64,000 nucleotides of DNA from Pteria penguin (taxonomy: Eukaryota; Mollusca; Bivalvia; Pterioida; Pteriidae). Location: contig CM068583.1 in assembly GCA_035048485.1 (NCBI GenBank), forward strand, positions 19,505,341 through 19,569,340. The letters are read 5' to 3'. Numbering within the stretch: the stretch's first letter is position 1; every line of letters begins with the position of its first letter. The position numbers and the translations under genes are program-made. Shown piece by piece: positions 1 through 12,767 of this stretch. Below the pieces are notes generated by a model. That model saw nothing but the letters and a program-made list of their open reading frames with translations, searched no databases and had not been told where the DNA came from.

Positions 1-754
1 TATTATACATGATTGTTCCTACATCTCAAGGAAGTATTATGACCTTGTATCAGGGTCAAATTCTCAAGGTCAAGCTCACAATGGGATGGAATGGAATGGA
101 AATAATGTACCAAGGGGAGTTTGGATAAAACTTTTGACAACACATTAATTACAACATTTTAAGTGTATTTAAATTTTATGCCACGCGAGGAGACGCTACG
201 CTTGGCGTTGCTTTTGTTTTACACTGAATTGACGTAAGTGTTCTGTATTGCAGCTGTATTATAGCAAATCAATCAGACAAGACTGTCATGGATGCTTCAG
301 TAATACTTTAATACATAATCACTGTCTCATTTTATTTATTTGCCTATGGGCTCATGACCTACGATGTCAGTCAACAGAGAAAGATTCTTCCTCCGTCATA
401 AATGTTACCTAGCTGGATTCACATTTGACCATAAATCTGTATTCACCTTCGTCTTCTTTTACATTCATTCACTTAAGTTAAATCTTCGTTTATTATGAAG
501 TATTCGGTATCTAGGAAATCTGTATACATTTCAGGATTCTAAAACCTCAGATATGCAACAAGAGTTATAAAATCTTTGCAGATTGTAAAGTTCATGACCT
601 TGACATTTCTTCCATCGTTTCGTTAGGTTCGAATGAGTTTTGTTCTTTTCGAAAATCTACAGAATGAGATTTCTATCATAACGAGCAAAGAAAGAAGAAA
701 AATGATTTGTAATATTTATTACAGGTTCAGCGCAATTCGATTCAATTCAACAAT

Positions 755-3368
755 TTATTTTAAATTGATATCTGGTAAAAAGCTTTCCTTCTTTTTCGGT
801 GAGCTTCTGTTCGGGCGACTGTCCTTGACATCAGAGTATGACCCTCTTTTCTTCTGATGCTTTACTACACTTGGCAGTGGAACCACATGACTGCGTACTT
901 TGGTAGTTTCGCGTGCCTTGACGACATTTCCGTTTTCGGGATTTTTGATAACACGGCGTCTAACTGGTAGTCTAGGCATGTGTTGTTCGTTCTGTCGGGC
1001 AACTGGTGGACTTGGCACATGTTTCAGTCCCATTCCAAAATTGGATGACTCATTTCTGTTGCTACCATCATTTTGAACATACTTGTAGATTTGTCCCTTG
1101 CCATTGCCATTTTGATCACATGGACTGATCCTCGGTAACTTAGAAGCTTTTGCTTCTCCATAACTTCGATCCATTTGTTTTGCGTTATTTCCGTCTCGAG
1201 CAGATGCCTCATACAAATAAATGTCTACTGTACCATTCTCTATGTAACGGGTGGCATTTTGTCCTTTACTATTGTCTTTTCGCAATTTTGGCATAGTTCC
1301 TGGCATAATCTTTACTCTGCTAGGTATTGTATCGTCTAGCTTTGGGGAATTTGTCCTGGTAGAACTTCTCTGAGCGCTTTCATCTGATGAACCGTAAGCG
1401 GTAAGAGTGTTGACATTTTTTATTGGAGGCAGTTTTACCAGAGACGATATATCAGGAAAGTGTGAATGACTTTCCCCGCCATCAATACTCGTGGGAGAGG
1501 TACGTCGCTTTGGTGATTTCAGGCCCTTGTGTGATCCATTTCCGTCAGAGAAATTGGTCTGAGGATGCTTAGAAAAGAGATCAGCAGCGATAAGATTGTC
1601 ATCTTGAAACATGGAGAGACCCCGACCATCATCTACATATTTTGTAGCAGTAGGGTTGCCTCGACGTGTTTGATATTCTGGAGATACATCCCCTGCTTCG
1701 ATGTTGGAGTCGAGTTTGTTATCCCTTCTGATCAGACCTCTGATGACTGCGATTTGGGTTTCGGGACTTTTGGCGGTGTGCATCTCCTCCGTTTTAATTT
1801 CGGTAAATTTTGTAGTTGCAGATTGCTCAAAATCAATCTGCTCACTTGGAGAAATCCGATCCTTGTCATTCGGAGGAACATCTAGTGATGCTGGGAATTC
1901 CACAGGAGATGTTACCGGTGCTTGTATCTGGAGATCGTCCCCATGACCAAAGTTTTGTTCTGTACCATTCCATGTTGACATTTCATCGCTTTCCTCCCCT
2001 TGAGCGGGCTCATTTTCTGTGCCGGTGGTATCCTCACTTCTGCCTCTATTATATGATGATGAACCATGTGGCCACAAATCTATGTCATATTTGGCCTGCT
2101 GAGTTAATTCAATAGTTGACCTTGGCCTATTTTCCTGAGCGGGGTCGGCCTTAGAGACGTTAGTGTCACTTGCAGAGGGCTTCAGTGATGGATCTAACGC
2201 CGCCTTCTCTTCCATAATTAGACCAGATTTATCTGTCTGATCCCGAGAAAACACCATATTGATCTCTGAACGAAATGAATCGTACAGCTGCTGTAGGTTG
2301 ACCATCTTGGTTTCTTCTTTGATCAATTCTTCCCATATTTGAGCTCTTTCATTTGTCTCGAGCAGTTGGGTATCCAACTGATCATTTATGAGATTTGTAT
2401 TAAAAATCTCTTTCTTCAAATCCTGAAAAAGAAAATAATTGCGTAGAAAAAGGTAAAACTCGGCAGAAAGGTAATGAACAACTATGTATGTAATTAATCT
2501 TAAAATATTTTTCTTTTTATATGTCTACTAAAGACTGGCCGCCACCATTTAGGTGATATAATTTTTTAATGTGCTCTGAAGTATAATACAGAGGAATGAG
2601 TAAACAGATAAACGGATATATATATAATTATCACATACCATGATATGGTATATAAGTTCTTCATCTTCTTCTTTACATCGCCTTAGTTCTATTCTCAAAG
2701 CTGCAATTTCATCAGTACACTTCTCCATATATTCCATGATGATGTCATCAGGACTGCAGATTAAACAAATATTATTAAACTCTATTCTTGTTTTATATCG
2801 CTAGAATTGTTGTTTGATTTCACAAGATTTATATAGAAATGTATGACTATAAATGCGTATATAAACTATGTTTTTTCAATAGAAGCGAAAATCTCTCATA
2901 CATTGTATTTTCAAACAATAAATTAGTGCTAGTACTAACTACATCATAGTATTTGTGTGAAAATGCAATATTTTATATAGTATTCCTTTGCATATCATAA
3001 ATGGATATTTACCTTAGATCCCCAAGATCTGCTGCCATGAGTTTACCAATGTCAATCTTTCCATCATGAGAGATGAACTTCTCCATCAAATACGATATAG
3101 AATCGCTTTCGTGAAAGTCTGGTGGAATCGTGGTGGATGAACACCTGAAATAAATCGAAAATTAGAATATGTTACGAAATACTTAATATTAGGAAATGTT
3201 ACATATATCTACTTTAAATGCACAAAGCAATAACTATGATTCTTGTGCCATACATACTCAATAGAAAAAGGCAACTTTTTCATATAACGTAAACCGCTCC
3301 CTCCCTCCCCCCAAATAAATAAAAATCAAAGGTACCATAAAATATTGCATTATCTGTTCTACTCACAT
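755..3368 (-). CDS. Tandem paralogue 1, uncharacterised coiled-coil protein (about 638 aa, 4 exons)
   Basis: I do not recognise the family. Exons on the minus strand: the end of exon 1 supplies AT of the start codon (3368-3367), then 3013-3144, 2639-2753 and 755-2422, all with GT/AG borders and consistent phases. An in-frame TGA lies upstream in exon 1 with no other Met after it, so the split ATG is the chosen start. Residues 1-45 contain a short acidic segment (SHDGKIDIGKLM) that faintly resembles an EF-hand loop. Residues about 46-130 are a predicted coiled coil rich in E, K, L and I (IMEYMEKCTDEIAALRIELR and onward). From about residue 140 the protein is Ser/Pro/Asn-rich, polar and probably disordered, with a basic C-terminus (RRRVIKNPENG, SSPKKK) ending LPDINLK. 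It has a close paralogue at 8771-11412. No signal peptide or membrane segment is visible. Function is unknown; a cytoskeletal or scaffold role is only a guess. Confidence 0.83.
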
Positions 3369-3560
3369 GATTCTCTTTCCGAATTTAAACACAATTCAGA
3401 TGAATATTGGTTGTTTTCGCTTCAGAGTACAACATGCAAAAATCTTGCAACTTCAACACCGTAGTAGTGATGTACTATGACGTCACGCTATTATGCGTCA
3501 AGAGAAATAATATGGGAGATAACTCTTATTTGTGAAAACGACGTCAGATGGCGTTACGTT
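3367..3560 (-). promoter_or_regulatory. Promoter and first exon of tandem paralogue 1, with a CRE palindrome
   Basis: This module is conserved at four places in the window. It holds the palindrome TGACGTCA (CRE/ATF-type site) at 3478-3485 and a second ACGTCA at about 3541. It ends at the first splice donor, read on the minus strand as AGAATCAT followed by GTGAGTAG. The last two exon bases (AT) are the first two bases of the start codon. The transcription start was not located, so the upstream limit is approximate. CRE function is inferred from the motif and its conservation. Confidence 0.55.
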
Positions 3561-3676
3561 CTCATAGAAAAAAAGAAATTTGTATCGGCATAATTTCTGA
3601 GTCAGGCACAGCTCTTGAATAAGTTAATGTAATATATAAATAGAGGTTGTTTATTTCAATAAATGTGAATTATATG

Positions 3677-4834
3677 TACGAGGTATGTCCGTAAGATAAA
3701 AAAGTTTATCAGACCAAACTATTTCGGAATGTAAGATAGAATAAGTAGTCCTCCAAAGGGAAGTAAAATACATGTATACTAAAAGAAATAACACAAACAC
3801 TCTTTGCCGCAAATTTTCGGCCAAGAGTGTTTGTGTTATTTCTTTTAGTACTTCGGAATACCCAGAATTCGAATTCTGTTCCAACTTCTGAATCCCTTCA
3901 AAATAGAATGCTTCATTCTGGTCCCCTAAGTACTCATACACAGCGTCCACGACACCCTCGTTGCTTCCAAAATTCTTACCGTATAGGCAACATTTTAGGT
4001 TCGGGAATAACTAGAAATCAGATGGGGCTAAATATGGAGAAGAAGAAGGGGTGTGGGGGGGGATTGAGGAAGAACCTCGGAGTTGCATTTCGTTACAGCC
4101 GCTATTGCATCTTGGGAAGTGTGGGCGGGAGCATTATTCTACGAGAGCAGAGCGCCTCTGGTGAGCTTTTCTCTCTTCCTTTTCACAATCTTCTGTCGCG
4201 GCCTCTTGAAATCATTTGTATAATAAGCACCATTTATCGCGCGGTCTTCCTCAAGAAAAGCAATCATTATCATTCTCTGTTTGTTCCAAAAGATAAAGGC
4301 CATGACTTTCCCACATGACGAAACTCTCTTGATTTTTTAAGGAGGGGTGAATTCATTGCATGCTTTGCTTCTTAGAATCAGGATCAAATTGATGAATCCA
4401 AGTTTCATCCTGAGTGACAATGTGACCAATAAATTCCTTTGGATCATTCTCATGGTACGACAAAAATGCAAAAAATTATACTTTTTTCTCTTTTGATCTT
4501 CAGTCAACATTCCAGGGACTCGTCTAGCCGAGACCAAAAACTAAGATTAGTCCGAGATTATCTGCCCTTTTTTCACTTTTACTATCGGCGGTTTATGGGA
4601 GAGGGTCAGAGAGACTTTGATCACCATAACTTCAGTTTACAGAGATACTTTGTTCATCATAACTTCAGTTTTCTCCATTTTGACGGTTTGAGTAACCCTT
4701 CAACATTTAACAGCGAATTCCGTGTATAATCAAATGTTTTGTGTGCTAAAACATTCAATATGACTGAATAATGGCCATACTTATTTATTATATCAAAGGA
4801 TATCGGGTCGAGAACGTTTTGATCATACCTCGTA
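3677..4834 (-). mobile_element. Decayed mariner-type DNA transposon, copy 1
   Basis: Both ends carry TACGAGGTATG as inverted termini (3677 rightwards and 4834 leftwards), beginning and ending with TA as expected for the Tc1/mariner family. Minus-strand translation across several frames gives transposase blocks in order: MEKTEV start near 4675; SARRVPGMLTEDQK near 4530; GHIVTQDETWIHQFDPDSK near 4410; FLEEDRAINGAYY near 4240; NNAPAHTS near 4125; YLAPSDF near 4050; and YLGDQNEAFYFEGIQKLEQ near 3920. The first Asp (DETW) and third Asp (APSDF) are present, but the central Asp of the DNAPAHT motif is Asn and is preceded by a stop codon. With further frameshifts the copy is inactive. A 121-bp hairpin insertion sits at 3731-3851. 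Matching remains are present in copy 2, so insertion predates the block duplication. Confidence 0.85.
3731..3851. mobile_element. Hairpin insertion (MITE-like) with 8-bp target duplication
   Basis: This 121-bp segment is absent from the corresponding place in the duplicated block (near 11755) and is flanked by TTCGGAAT on both sides (3723-3730 and 3852-3859). It ends in a hairpin with perfect 28-bp arms (3777-3804 and 3823-3850), extendable to about 33 bp with one mismatch. It therefore looks like a small non-autonomous insertion made after the gene block was duplicated. A hairpin sharing AACACAAACACTCT occurs at about 25654-25726. Confidence 0.65.
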
Positions 4835-4915
4835 TTTGCATACGCGTCTGTTGCATTTGCACATCAAATATGTTTATATGACAGTCTTTACAAAGATTTC
4901 TAAGGTAGTGTCCCT

Positions 4916-7400
4916 TCCCATTACAGAGTTTAACCAAAGTCCTGGTCCAGTCGGTCATTAGGTCAAGATTTTACGAGGACCGACAGAAATCCGCGTTTTG
5001 CCAGTCCAAATGTCCGACACTCATTTTTGCACTACATGTATTTACTTTCACATAGAAGGAAGTCAATTTCTTCCCAGGTCAAAAACCTGTCGATAATGCC
5101 CATTGGATAAATCTTCTTTTTTTTTGCGAATCAAATCCTCTGAAAGTGCTGTGACTTGTTGAAGCAGTCTAGGATGACGCCGCGTCATGCCCTTTTTATG
5201 TGGAGGTATGCCCTTTTTCTGAGCGCCATGCCCATATTTTCCCTGTTATTATTTTATGAGACTAAAGTCAAGAAGATCGATCTTCATTCACGTAATATGA
5301 AACCCTTAAAAATCGTTATTTACCAGCTCAGTACATTTCGAATATCGCTTCGGACATGCCCTCTTTAGAATTCGGTAACACTTTCCGTACAACATTACGT
5401 AATGGTATAAGTCAGCTGTTTTACCCGCTAAATATCATCCGTAACCTGCGTACTGCACTGCCCGCTACTTTTCGGATGTTAATTGGGGCATTTTAATCAA
5501 TGTTACCTTCTTAGATTACATCCGTACACGAACAGCGTTTGACACGGTTGTCTGAATGCCGAAATAGTAATTTTGCAGGTCAAATTCACATTTTAAGTCA
5601 GATATTAAAGAAAATTAAAGGATGTTTATCCCTTAAAAGCAATTTGACACCAAATATTTAAAATATACTCTCCACATTTCCTCTGATAATTTTGAACATT
5701 GTTTAGTAATTCCGGCGAAAATGATATTTCAGAACATCTTTTATCATTTGATACAATAATATCATCATAAGTAGTTGCAACAGGAGGAGAAAAAACACAC
5801 AAAATTTATTCACACTATTAGACGTGTCGGTTTTCTACGATCAAGGAACTGAAAAACAACTGATTATAAAACATGACTTTTTAGTATTTTTTTTAATCAA
5901 TAGATCATTTACTATCTGTAAGTCGATAAATGTGAATGAGCATTAACCATTATAATTTATTACTATTACTTATGTACTTTCAGCTGAGACAGTTATCTGG
6001 GCCAGTAACTTATTTACAAAGATCGTCAAATAAAGCAGTCACAAAACTAAAGTAACTAATAACTTAAAGGGGACAGATACACTTTATATTGCCCATTAAT
6101 AGGGACAGATACACTTTATATTTCCCATTAATGCTTTCAGCAATTTCCTCTAAGATTTTGAATTTGAATTATTCAAACGTCAATCACACTTTCCACACGT
6201 AGCAGATCCAGGAATTTATTTGTGAAGGAAAATTGGGTGGATGGGGGAGGCTGAGAGAACTTTTTGTTTTGTTAGTAGCAAATCCTTTTCTTTATTTTCC
6301 TCAAAAATTGGTCAAGTTCATTTAATTTATTTTAACCTACAAATACAACTGCACATCAAGGACTTAAAAACTTGTCTATAAGTCCTTGTCACTGTGCACA
6401 AGCATACTTCTAGATCCCACTGTACATTTCCTTTAATAACACCATCTATTCAGCTAAAATAATAGCATGTCATTCAAATATTTAAGTTATGTAAAAATAA
6501 TGATACATGTAAAGACTGTCTAAGGTACAATTACAAAACTTGCATTATCTCATGTGGCCAGTAATAGACAGAAACAGCAGTGCTGCTCTTGGAGAAGTTT
6601 AAATTAATTTACTAAAACATTAAATTGGGAATTTATGCAATGCTCAAAAGCATATAATGATTGCAATAATGTAAATGTAACAGATATTAAGTGATAGCTC
6701 CTACAACTGTAAAAAGGAATTTATTCCCTAGAGAAGCTGGAAATAAAATTTTCAACAGAAACAATGTTAAGTATTGTAAATTACATTACATTATCAATAT
6801 CAAAAACGATTATTTTTTCATTTTCAGATATCATCTAAGTTAATAAATCAAGGAAATAATGCAATTTTAAACTAAATTTTTAAATATTTGGTTACTAAAT
6901 TAAGTACCCTTTTTACCAAATACCACGTTAAAAAGTGCCCTTTTGATGGAGAAATTTGTCTGTCTTTTTTGAATCCTAGATTTTTAATGCAGTGAGTAGT
7001 AAGTCGAGAATACTGATTAGGTACGATATTTTTGTCAGGCGGGCTGACCCGCATTAGGAAGTTACGTGTACAAAACAACAACAATGGCGGCGTCCTGGCC
7101 GATCAGATATTCATCGACCGCTATCCCCGGCCAGAAAAGAAAGTGTTCAGAAGGGGGAGGGGGTAATTAAAAAAAAAAAAAAAAAAAGAAACCCAGAAAT
7201 TATGAGGCGCGAAGAAAGGAAAGGACTTTTAACCAGGTTTACAATTAATTATTATTGAAATGAATAAAATCAATGATTTCATGTTCATATTTAAGCATAT
7301 TTTTGCAAAAAAAGATTCGGTCCACCAAAAGATGATTCGGACCGCCGAACACTGTTGTTTCGCCGGTCCGAATGACCACCAGATCATAGGGACATTTGTT
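4916..7400. other. Intergenic spacer between duplicated blocks
   Basis: No convincing coding sequence is seen. The stretch is AT-rich. A 33-bp direct repeat containing GGGACAGATACACTTTATAT lies at about 6069-6133, and an A-run follows at about 7169. Short open frames here lack codon structure or similarity that I recognise. Confidence 0.6.
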
Positions 7401-7404
7401 AAAC

Positions 7405-8340
7405 TCTGCCTTTATCGGGCATCCCATGTTAATTTTGGAAATTTCCAGGCACTTTCTACACAGTGTTTGTTCACATTCACGTATATATACAGTGCTGAAT
7501 TATATGTTTCGTCTGTATGTAAGGGCATTCACGGCGGATGTGGCCAGCCAAACATGAGATGCTCACTCCTCCCGGACACCCGGTCTCACCTCTGAATTTC
7601 AAGGGTCCGTTAATGCCCACTGTGATACATTGTTATTAGTGCTATAGTCATGTGACACCAGTTACTTTCGTATTTTACATGAACGTCACACTTATTCCCT
7701 TTTCAGTGTGGAGCTCGTAAAAAGTTCCCCGCGGAAGGTTTGACTTAAGTGTTATTATACCCTTTTTCCTGATAATGTGGCTGTGACACTTTCTATACAG
7801 TGTTTGTTCACATTCACGTATATATACAGTGCTGAATTATATGTTTCGTCTGTATGTAAGGGCATTCACGGCGGATGTGGCCAGCCAAGCAGGAGACGCT
7901 CTTCCTCCCGGGCGCCTGATCTCACCTCTGAATTTCAAGGGTCCGTTAATGCCCACTGTGGTACATTGTTGTTAGAGTCATAGTCATGTGACACCAGTTA
8001 CTTTCGTATTTTACATGAACGTCACACTTATTCCCTGTTCAGTGTGGAGCTCGTAAAAAAGTTCCCCGCGGAGGGTTTGACTTAAGTGTTATTATACCCT
8101 TTTTTCTGATGTTATGTGACTGTGACACTTTCTACATAGTGTTTGTTAACATTCACGTATATATACAGTGCTGAATTATGTATGCTTCGTCCGTATGTAA
8201 GGGCGGATGTGGCTAGCCAAACAGGAGGCTCTCCTCCCGGGCACCTGGTCTCACCTCTGAATTTCAGGGGTCCGTGAATGCCCACTGCGGTACATTGTTG
8301 TTAGTGCCATAGTCATGTGACACCAGATACTTTCGTATTT
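7405..8340. repeat. Tandem repeat of about 337 bp, nearly three units
   Basis: The phrase ACTTTCTAnACAGTGTTTGTT recurs at about 7451, 7788 and 8126, followed each time by ATATATACAGTGCTGAATTA and GTGACACCAG. The third unit runs directly into duplicated block 2. A fourth partial unit lies at 12848-13113, just past the end of block 2. Small open frames in it repeat the same peptide (SAELYVSSVCKGIHGGCGQP), but this reflects the repeat, not a gene. Confidence 0.8.
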
Positions 8341-8770
8341 TTCAGTAATATTTTAATACATAATCATTGGGCTTATGACCTACGATGTCAGTCAACAGAG
8401 GAAGATTCTTCCTCCGTCATAAATGATACTGGATTCACATTTGACCATAAATCTGTATTCACCTTCGTCTTCTTTTACATTCATTCACTTAACTTAAATC
8501 TTATTTATGAAATATTCCATATCTAGGAAATCTGTATACATTTCAGGAGTTTTAAAACCTCAGATATGCAACAAGAGTTATAAATTCTTTGCAGATTGTA
8601 AAGTTCATGACCTTGTCATTTCTTCCGTCGTTTTGTAAGGTTTGAATAAGTTTTGTTCTTTTCGGAAATCTACAGCAGGATATTTTTATAATAATGAGCA
8701 CAGAAAGAAGAAGAAGAAGAAGAAAAAAGATTTGTTACAGGTTCAGCGCAATTCTATTCAATTCAACAAT

Positions 8771-11412
8771 TTATTTTAAATTTATATCTGGTAAAAAGCT
8801 TCCCTTCTTTTTCGGTGAACTTCTGTTCTGGTGAGTGTCCTTGACATCAGAGTATGACCCTCTTTTCTTCTGATGGTTTACTACACTTGGCAGTGGAACT
8901 ACATCACTGCGTACTTTGGTGGTTTCGCGTGCCTTGACGACATTTCCGTTTTCGGGATTTTTGATAACACGACGTCTAACTGGTAGACTAGGCATGTTTT
9001 GTTCGTTCTGTCGGGCAACTGGTGGACTTGGCAAATGTTTCAGTCCCATTCCAAAATTGGATGACTCATTTCTGTTGGTTCCATCATTTTGAACATAATT
9101 GTAGATTTGTCCCTTGCCATTGCCATTTTTATCACATGGATTGATCCTCGGTAACTTGGTACACGAGCTCTCTATAGAAGATTTTGCTTCTCCATATCTT
9201 CGATCCACTTGTTTTGCATTATTTTCGTCCCGAGCAGATGCCTCATACAGCTCTACTGTGCCATTCTCTATGTACCGGGTGGCATTTTGTCCTATACCAT
9301 CGTATTTTCGTAATTTTGGCATAATTCCTGGTATAACCTTTACTCTGGTAGGTATTGTATCGTCTAGCGTTGGGGAAATTGTCCTGGTGGAACTTCTCTG
9401 AGCGCTTTCACCTGATGAACCGTAAGCGGTAAGAGTGTTGGCATTTTTTATTGGAGGCAGTTTTACAAGAGACGAGATACCAGGAGTGTTTGAACGACTT
9501 TCCCCGCCAACAATACTCGTGGGGGAGGTACGTCGCTTCGGTGATATCCGGCCCTTGTGTGGTCCATTTCTGACAGAGAAATTGGTCTGAGGATGCTTGG
9601 AAAAGAGATCAGCAGCGATAAGATTGTCATCTTGAAACACGGAGAGGCCTCGACCATCATCTACATATTTTGTAGCAGTAGGGTTGCCTCGACGTGTTTG
9701 ATATTCTGGAGATACATCCCCTGCTTCGATGTTGGAGTCGAGTTTGTTATCCCTTCTGATCAGACCACTGATGACTGCGATTTGGGCTTCGGGACTTTTT
9801 GTGGTGTCCATCCCCTCCGTTTTAATTTCAGTAAATGTTGCAGTTGCAGATTGCTCCAAATCAATCTGCTCATTTGGAGATTTGCGGGCCTTGTCATTCG
9901 GAGGAACATCTAGTGATGCTGGGAATTCCACAGGAGATGTTACCGGTGCTTGTATCTGGAGATCGTCCCCATGACCAACGTTTTGTTCTGTACCATTATA
10001 ATATGGTGATGAACCATGTGGCCACAAATCTACGTCATATTTGGCCTGCTGAGTTAATTCAATAGTTGACCTTGGCCTATTTTCCTGAGCGAGGTCGGCC
10101 TTAGAGACGTTAGTGTCACTTGCAGAGGGCTTCAGTGATGGATCTAACGTCGCCTTCTCTTCCATAGTTAGACCAGATTTATCTGTCTGATCCCGAGAAA
10201 ACACCATATTGATCTCCTCTGAACGAAATGAATCGTACAGCTGCTGAAGGTTGACCATCTTGGTTTCTTCTATGACCAGTTCTGCCCATATTTGAGCTCT
10301 TTCATCTACCTCGAACAGTTGGGTATCCAACTGATCATTTATGAGATATGTATTAAAAATCTCTTTCTTCAAATTCTGAAAAAGAAAATACATGTAGTTG
10401 TAATGTAAAACTCGATATAATGTTTTTTTTATATTTTGTAATGAACAACTGTGTGTTATACATGTAGTTGTTTAGAAACATGTAAAACTAGACATATTTT
10501 TTTCTTTTTTTTTTTTGATAAAGGTAATGAAAAACTGTGATTTATTAATCTTGAAATATTTTTCTTTTAAAATGTCTATTAAACACCGGCCGCCACCATT
10601 TAGGTGATGCCCTGAAGCAATAAGACAGAGGAATGAGTAAACAGACAAACGGATATATGTATATAAAAATTATCACATACCATGATATGACGTATAAGTT
10701 CTTCATCTTCTTCTTTACATCGCCTTAGTTCTACTCTCAAAGCTGCAATTTCATCAGTACACTTCTCCATATATTCCATGATGATGTCATCAGGACTGCA
10801 GATCAAACAAATATTATTAAACTCCATTCTTGTTTTATATCACCAGAATTATTGTTCGATTTCACAAGATTTAAATACAAAATGTATCACTCTAAATCCA
10901 TATATAAGATATGTTTTTTTTCAATAGAAATGGAAATCTCCAATACATTGTATTTTCAAACAATAAAGAAGTGCTAGTACCAACTACATCATGATATTTT
11001 TGTGAGAATGCAATACATGTATTTCATATAATATTCCTTTGCATATATCATAAAGGAATATTTACCTCAGATCCCCAAGATCTGCTGCCATGAGTTTATC
11101 AATGTCAATTTTTCCATCATGATTGATGAACTTCTCCATCAAATACGATATAGATTCGCTTTCTTGCAAGTCTGGTGGAATCATGGTGGATGAACACCTG
11201 AAATAAATCGAAAATTAGGATATGTTAGGAAATACTTAATATTAGGAAATATTACATATATCTACTTTAAATGCACACAGCAGTTTATGATTCTTGTGCC
11301 ATACATACTCAACAGAAAAGGGCAACCTTTTCGTATACCGTATACCCCCCCCCCCCCAAAAAATGTTATTGAAAGATACCAGAAATTATTACATTGTCTA
11401 TTCTACTCACAT
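8771..11412 (-). CDS. Tandem paralogue 2, uncharacterised coiled-coil protein (about 617 aa, 4 exons)
   Basis: Exons on the minus strand: end of exon 1 (AT of the start codon at 11412-11411), 11066-11197, 10681-10795 and 8771-10375. Exons 2 and 3 are exactly the same lengths as in paralogue 1 (132 and 115 bp). An additional in-frame ATG exists three codons earlier (11421-11419), where paralogue 1 has AAG, so this copy may start there. The protein aligns with paralogue 1 end to end and closes with the same LPDINLK. It lacks a stretch of about 27 residues after the SSPY segment (SSSY in paralogue 1; includes TGTENEPAQGEESDEM) and has a short insertion (SIESSCT). All indels keep frame, so both copies appear to be functional. 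Coiled coil at about 46-130, disordered basic tail after that. Function unknown. Confidence 0.83.
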
Positions 11413-11600
11413 GATTCTCATTCCGAATTTAAACACAATTTAGATGAATATCGCTTTAGAGTACAACATGCAAAAATCGTGCAACTTCAACACCGTAGTA
11501 GTGATGTACGATGACGTCACGCTATTATGCGTCAAGAGAAATATCATAGGAGATAACTCTTATTTGTGAAACCGACGTCAGATGGCGTTACGTTCTCATA
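11411..11600 (-). promoter_or_regulatory. Promoter and first exon of tandem paralogue 2, with a CRE palindrome
   Basis: Equivalent of 3367-3560. TGACGTCA lies at 11512-11519 and a second ACGTCA at about 11576. The first splice donor follows AGAATCAT on the minus strand. An in-frame TAA lies upstream of the alternative ATG at 11421. Confidence 0.55.
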
Positions 11601-11716
11601 AAAGAAAAGAATTTTGTATCGGCATACTTTTGGTGTAAGGCACAGCTCTTAAATAAGTTAATGTAATATAAAAATAGAGTATGCGTATGTTTACTTCAAT
11701 AAATGTCAATTATATT

Positions 11717-12767
11717 TACGAGGTATGACAGGTTTATCAGCCCAAATTACTTAGGAATATCCAGAATATCAATTCTGTTCGAATTTCTGAATCTTTTTAA
11801 AACAGAATGCTTCATTCTGGTCCCTTAGTACTCAAATTCAGCGTCCACGACAGCCTCAATGCATTGCTTACACAATTCTTACCGTATAGGTAAGAGTTTA
11901 GACTAGAGAACAAATAGAAGGCATATGGGACTAAATCTGGAGAAGAGGGGGTATTGAGGAAGAACCTCAGAGCTGCATTTCGTCACAGCCGCTATTGCAA
12001 CTTGGGAAGTGTGAATCTTGTCCTGTTTTCAGATAAAACGGCAGCTAGTAGAAGTTATAGATCTTATTTGGAAAAGACACTGCAAGATCGAGTAAGGTAA
12101 ATGGTCAGTAATTGGATTATACTATAGGTTGCAAGTTCGCTAGACAAGCGTTTATTTGTCACCAGAAGCTTGTATATATCCTGATACCGGCTGGTATCGC
12201 TGAAATTCCAACTTAAAAATTGATGACCAAAGTCGCTCGGACCCTCTCCCACAAACCGCCGATATCAGAAGTGGGAGAAGGGCAAAGAATCTCGGACCAC
12301 TCCAAGATGTCGGTTACAATTAATTGAACAGCCCCACAACTTAAATGCCAACTTCTCTAGCTACATCACGGCGGTTTCGCCATCTGCCACACATAACAAG
12401 TTTGAATGTACACAATATCAACGTTTCGTAGACTCCTGATAGCCTCCCGCGGATGTCTTCATTTCTCTCCTTCCCCATTCTAAAATTACTAGCTCATTTT
12501 AATAGTACTGTATGAAGGCGACTCCTTCCCAAGGATTTTCAAGATGTCCTCATAAATTTCCCCTTGTAACATAGTGATAGATTCTTAATCCTTTCTCTAC
12601 TGACCTCAGTTTTCTCCATTTTGACTAACTCTTCAAATTTTAACAGCGAATTCCGTGTATAATCAAATGTTTTCTCTGCTAAAACGTTCAATATGACTGA
12701 ATAATGGCCATACTTATTTATTATATCAAAGGATATCGGGTCGATAACGTTTTGATCCTACCTGGTA
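11717..12767 (-). mobile_element. Decayed mariner-type DNA transposon, copy 2
   Basis: Same insertion site and ends as copy 1: TACGAGGTATG at 11717 and the degraded reverse form ending at 12767. The middle of the transposase (about the DETW to DNAPAHT interval) is deleted and replaced by about 50 bp of unrelated sequence near 12015-12065. Only N-terminal and C-terminal transposase traces remain. Not coding. Confidence 0.75.

Larger units (their letters stand above)
296..4915. repeat. Segmental duplication, block 1
   Basis: This block aligns almost throughout with 8341-12845: shared 3' flank, all four exons, introns, promoter and mariner element. The left edge is near TTCAGTAATACTTTAATAC (296) and the right edge near CTAAGGTAGTGTC (4904). 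Differences are point changes, small indels, the hairpin insertion at 3731-3851, and about 450 bp of mariner sequence missing from block 2. Confidence 0.85.

Noticed and set aside
1565..2115. Plus-strand frames of 80-106 codons opposite the tandem genes (also 9557-10065)
   Set aside because: They are antisense shadows of the long last exons, are interrupted differently in the two paralogues, and show no domain.
4337..4537. Separate small gene in block 1
   Set aside because: It is a frameshifted part of the mariner transposase (SARRVPGMLTEDQK).
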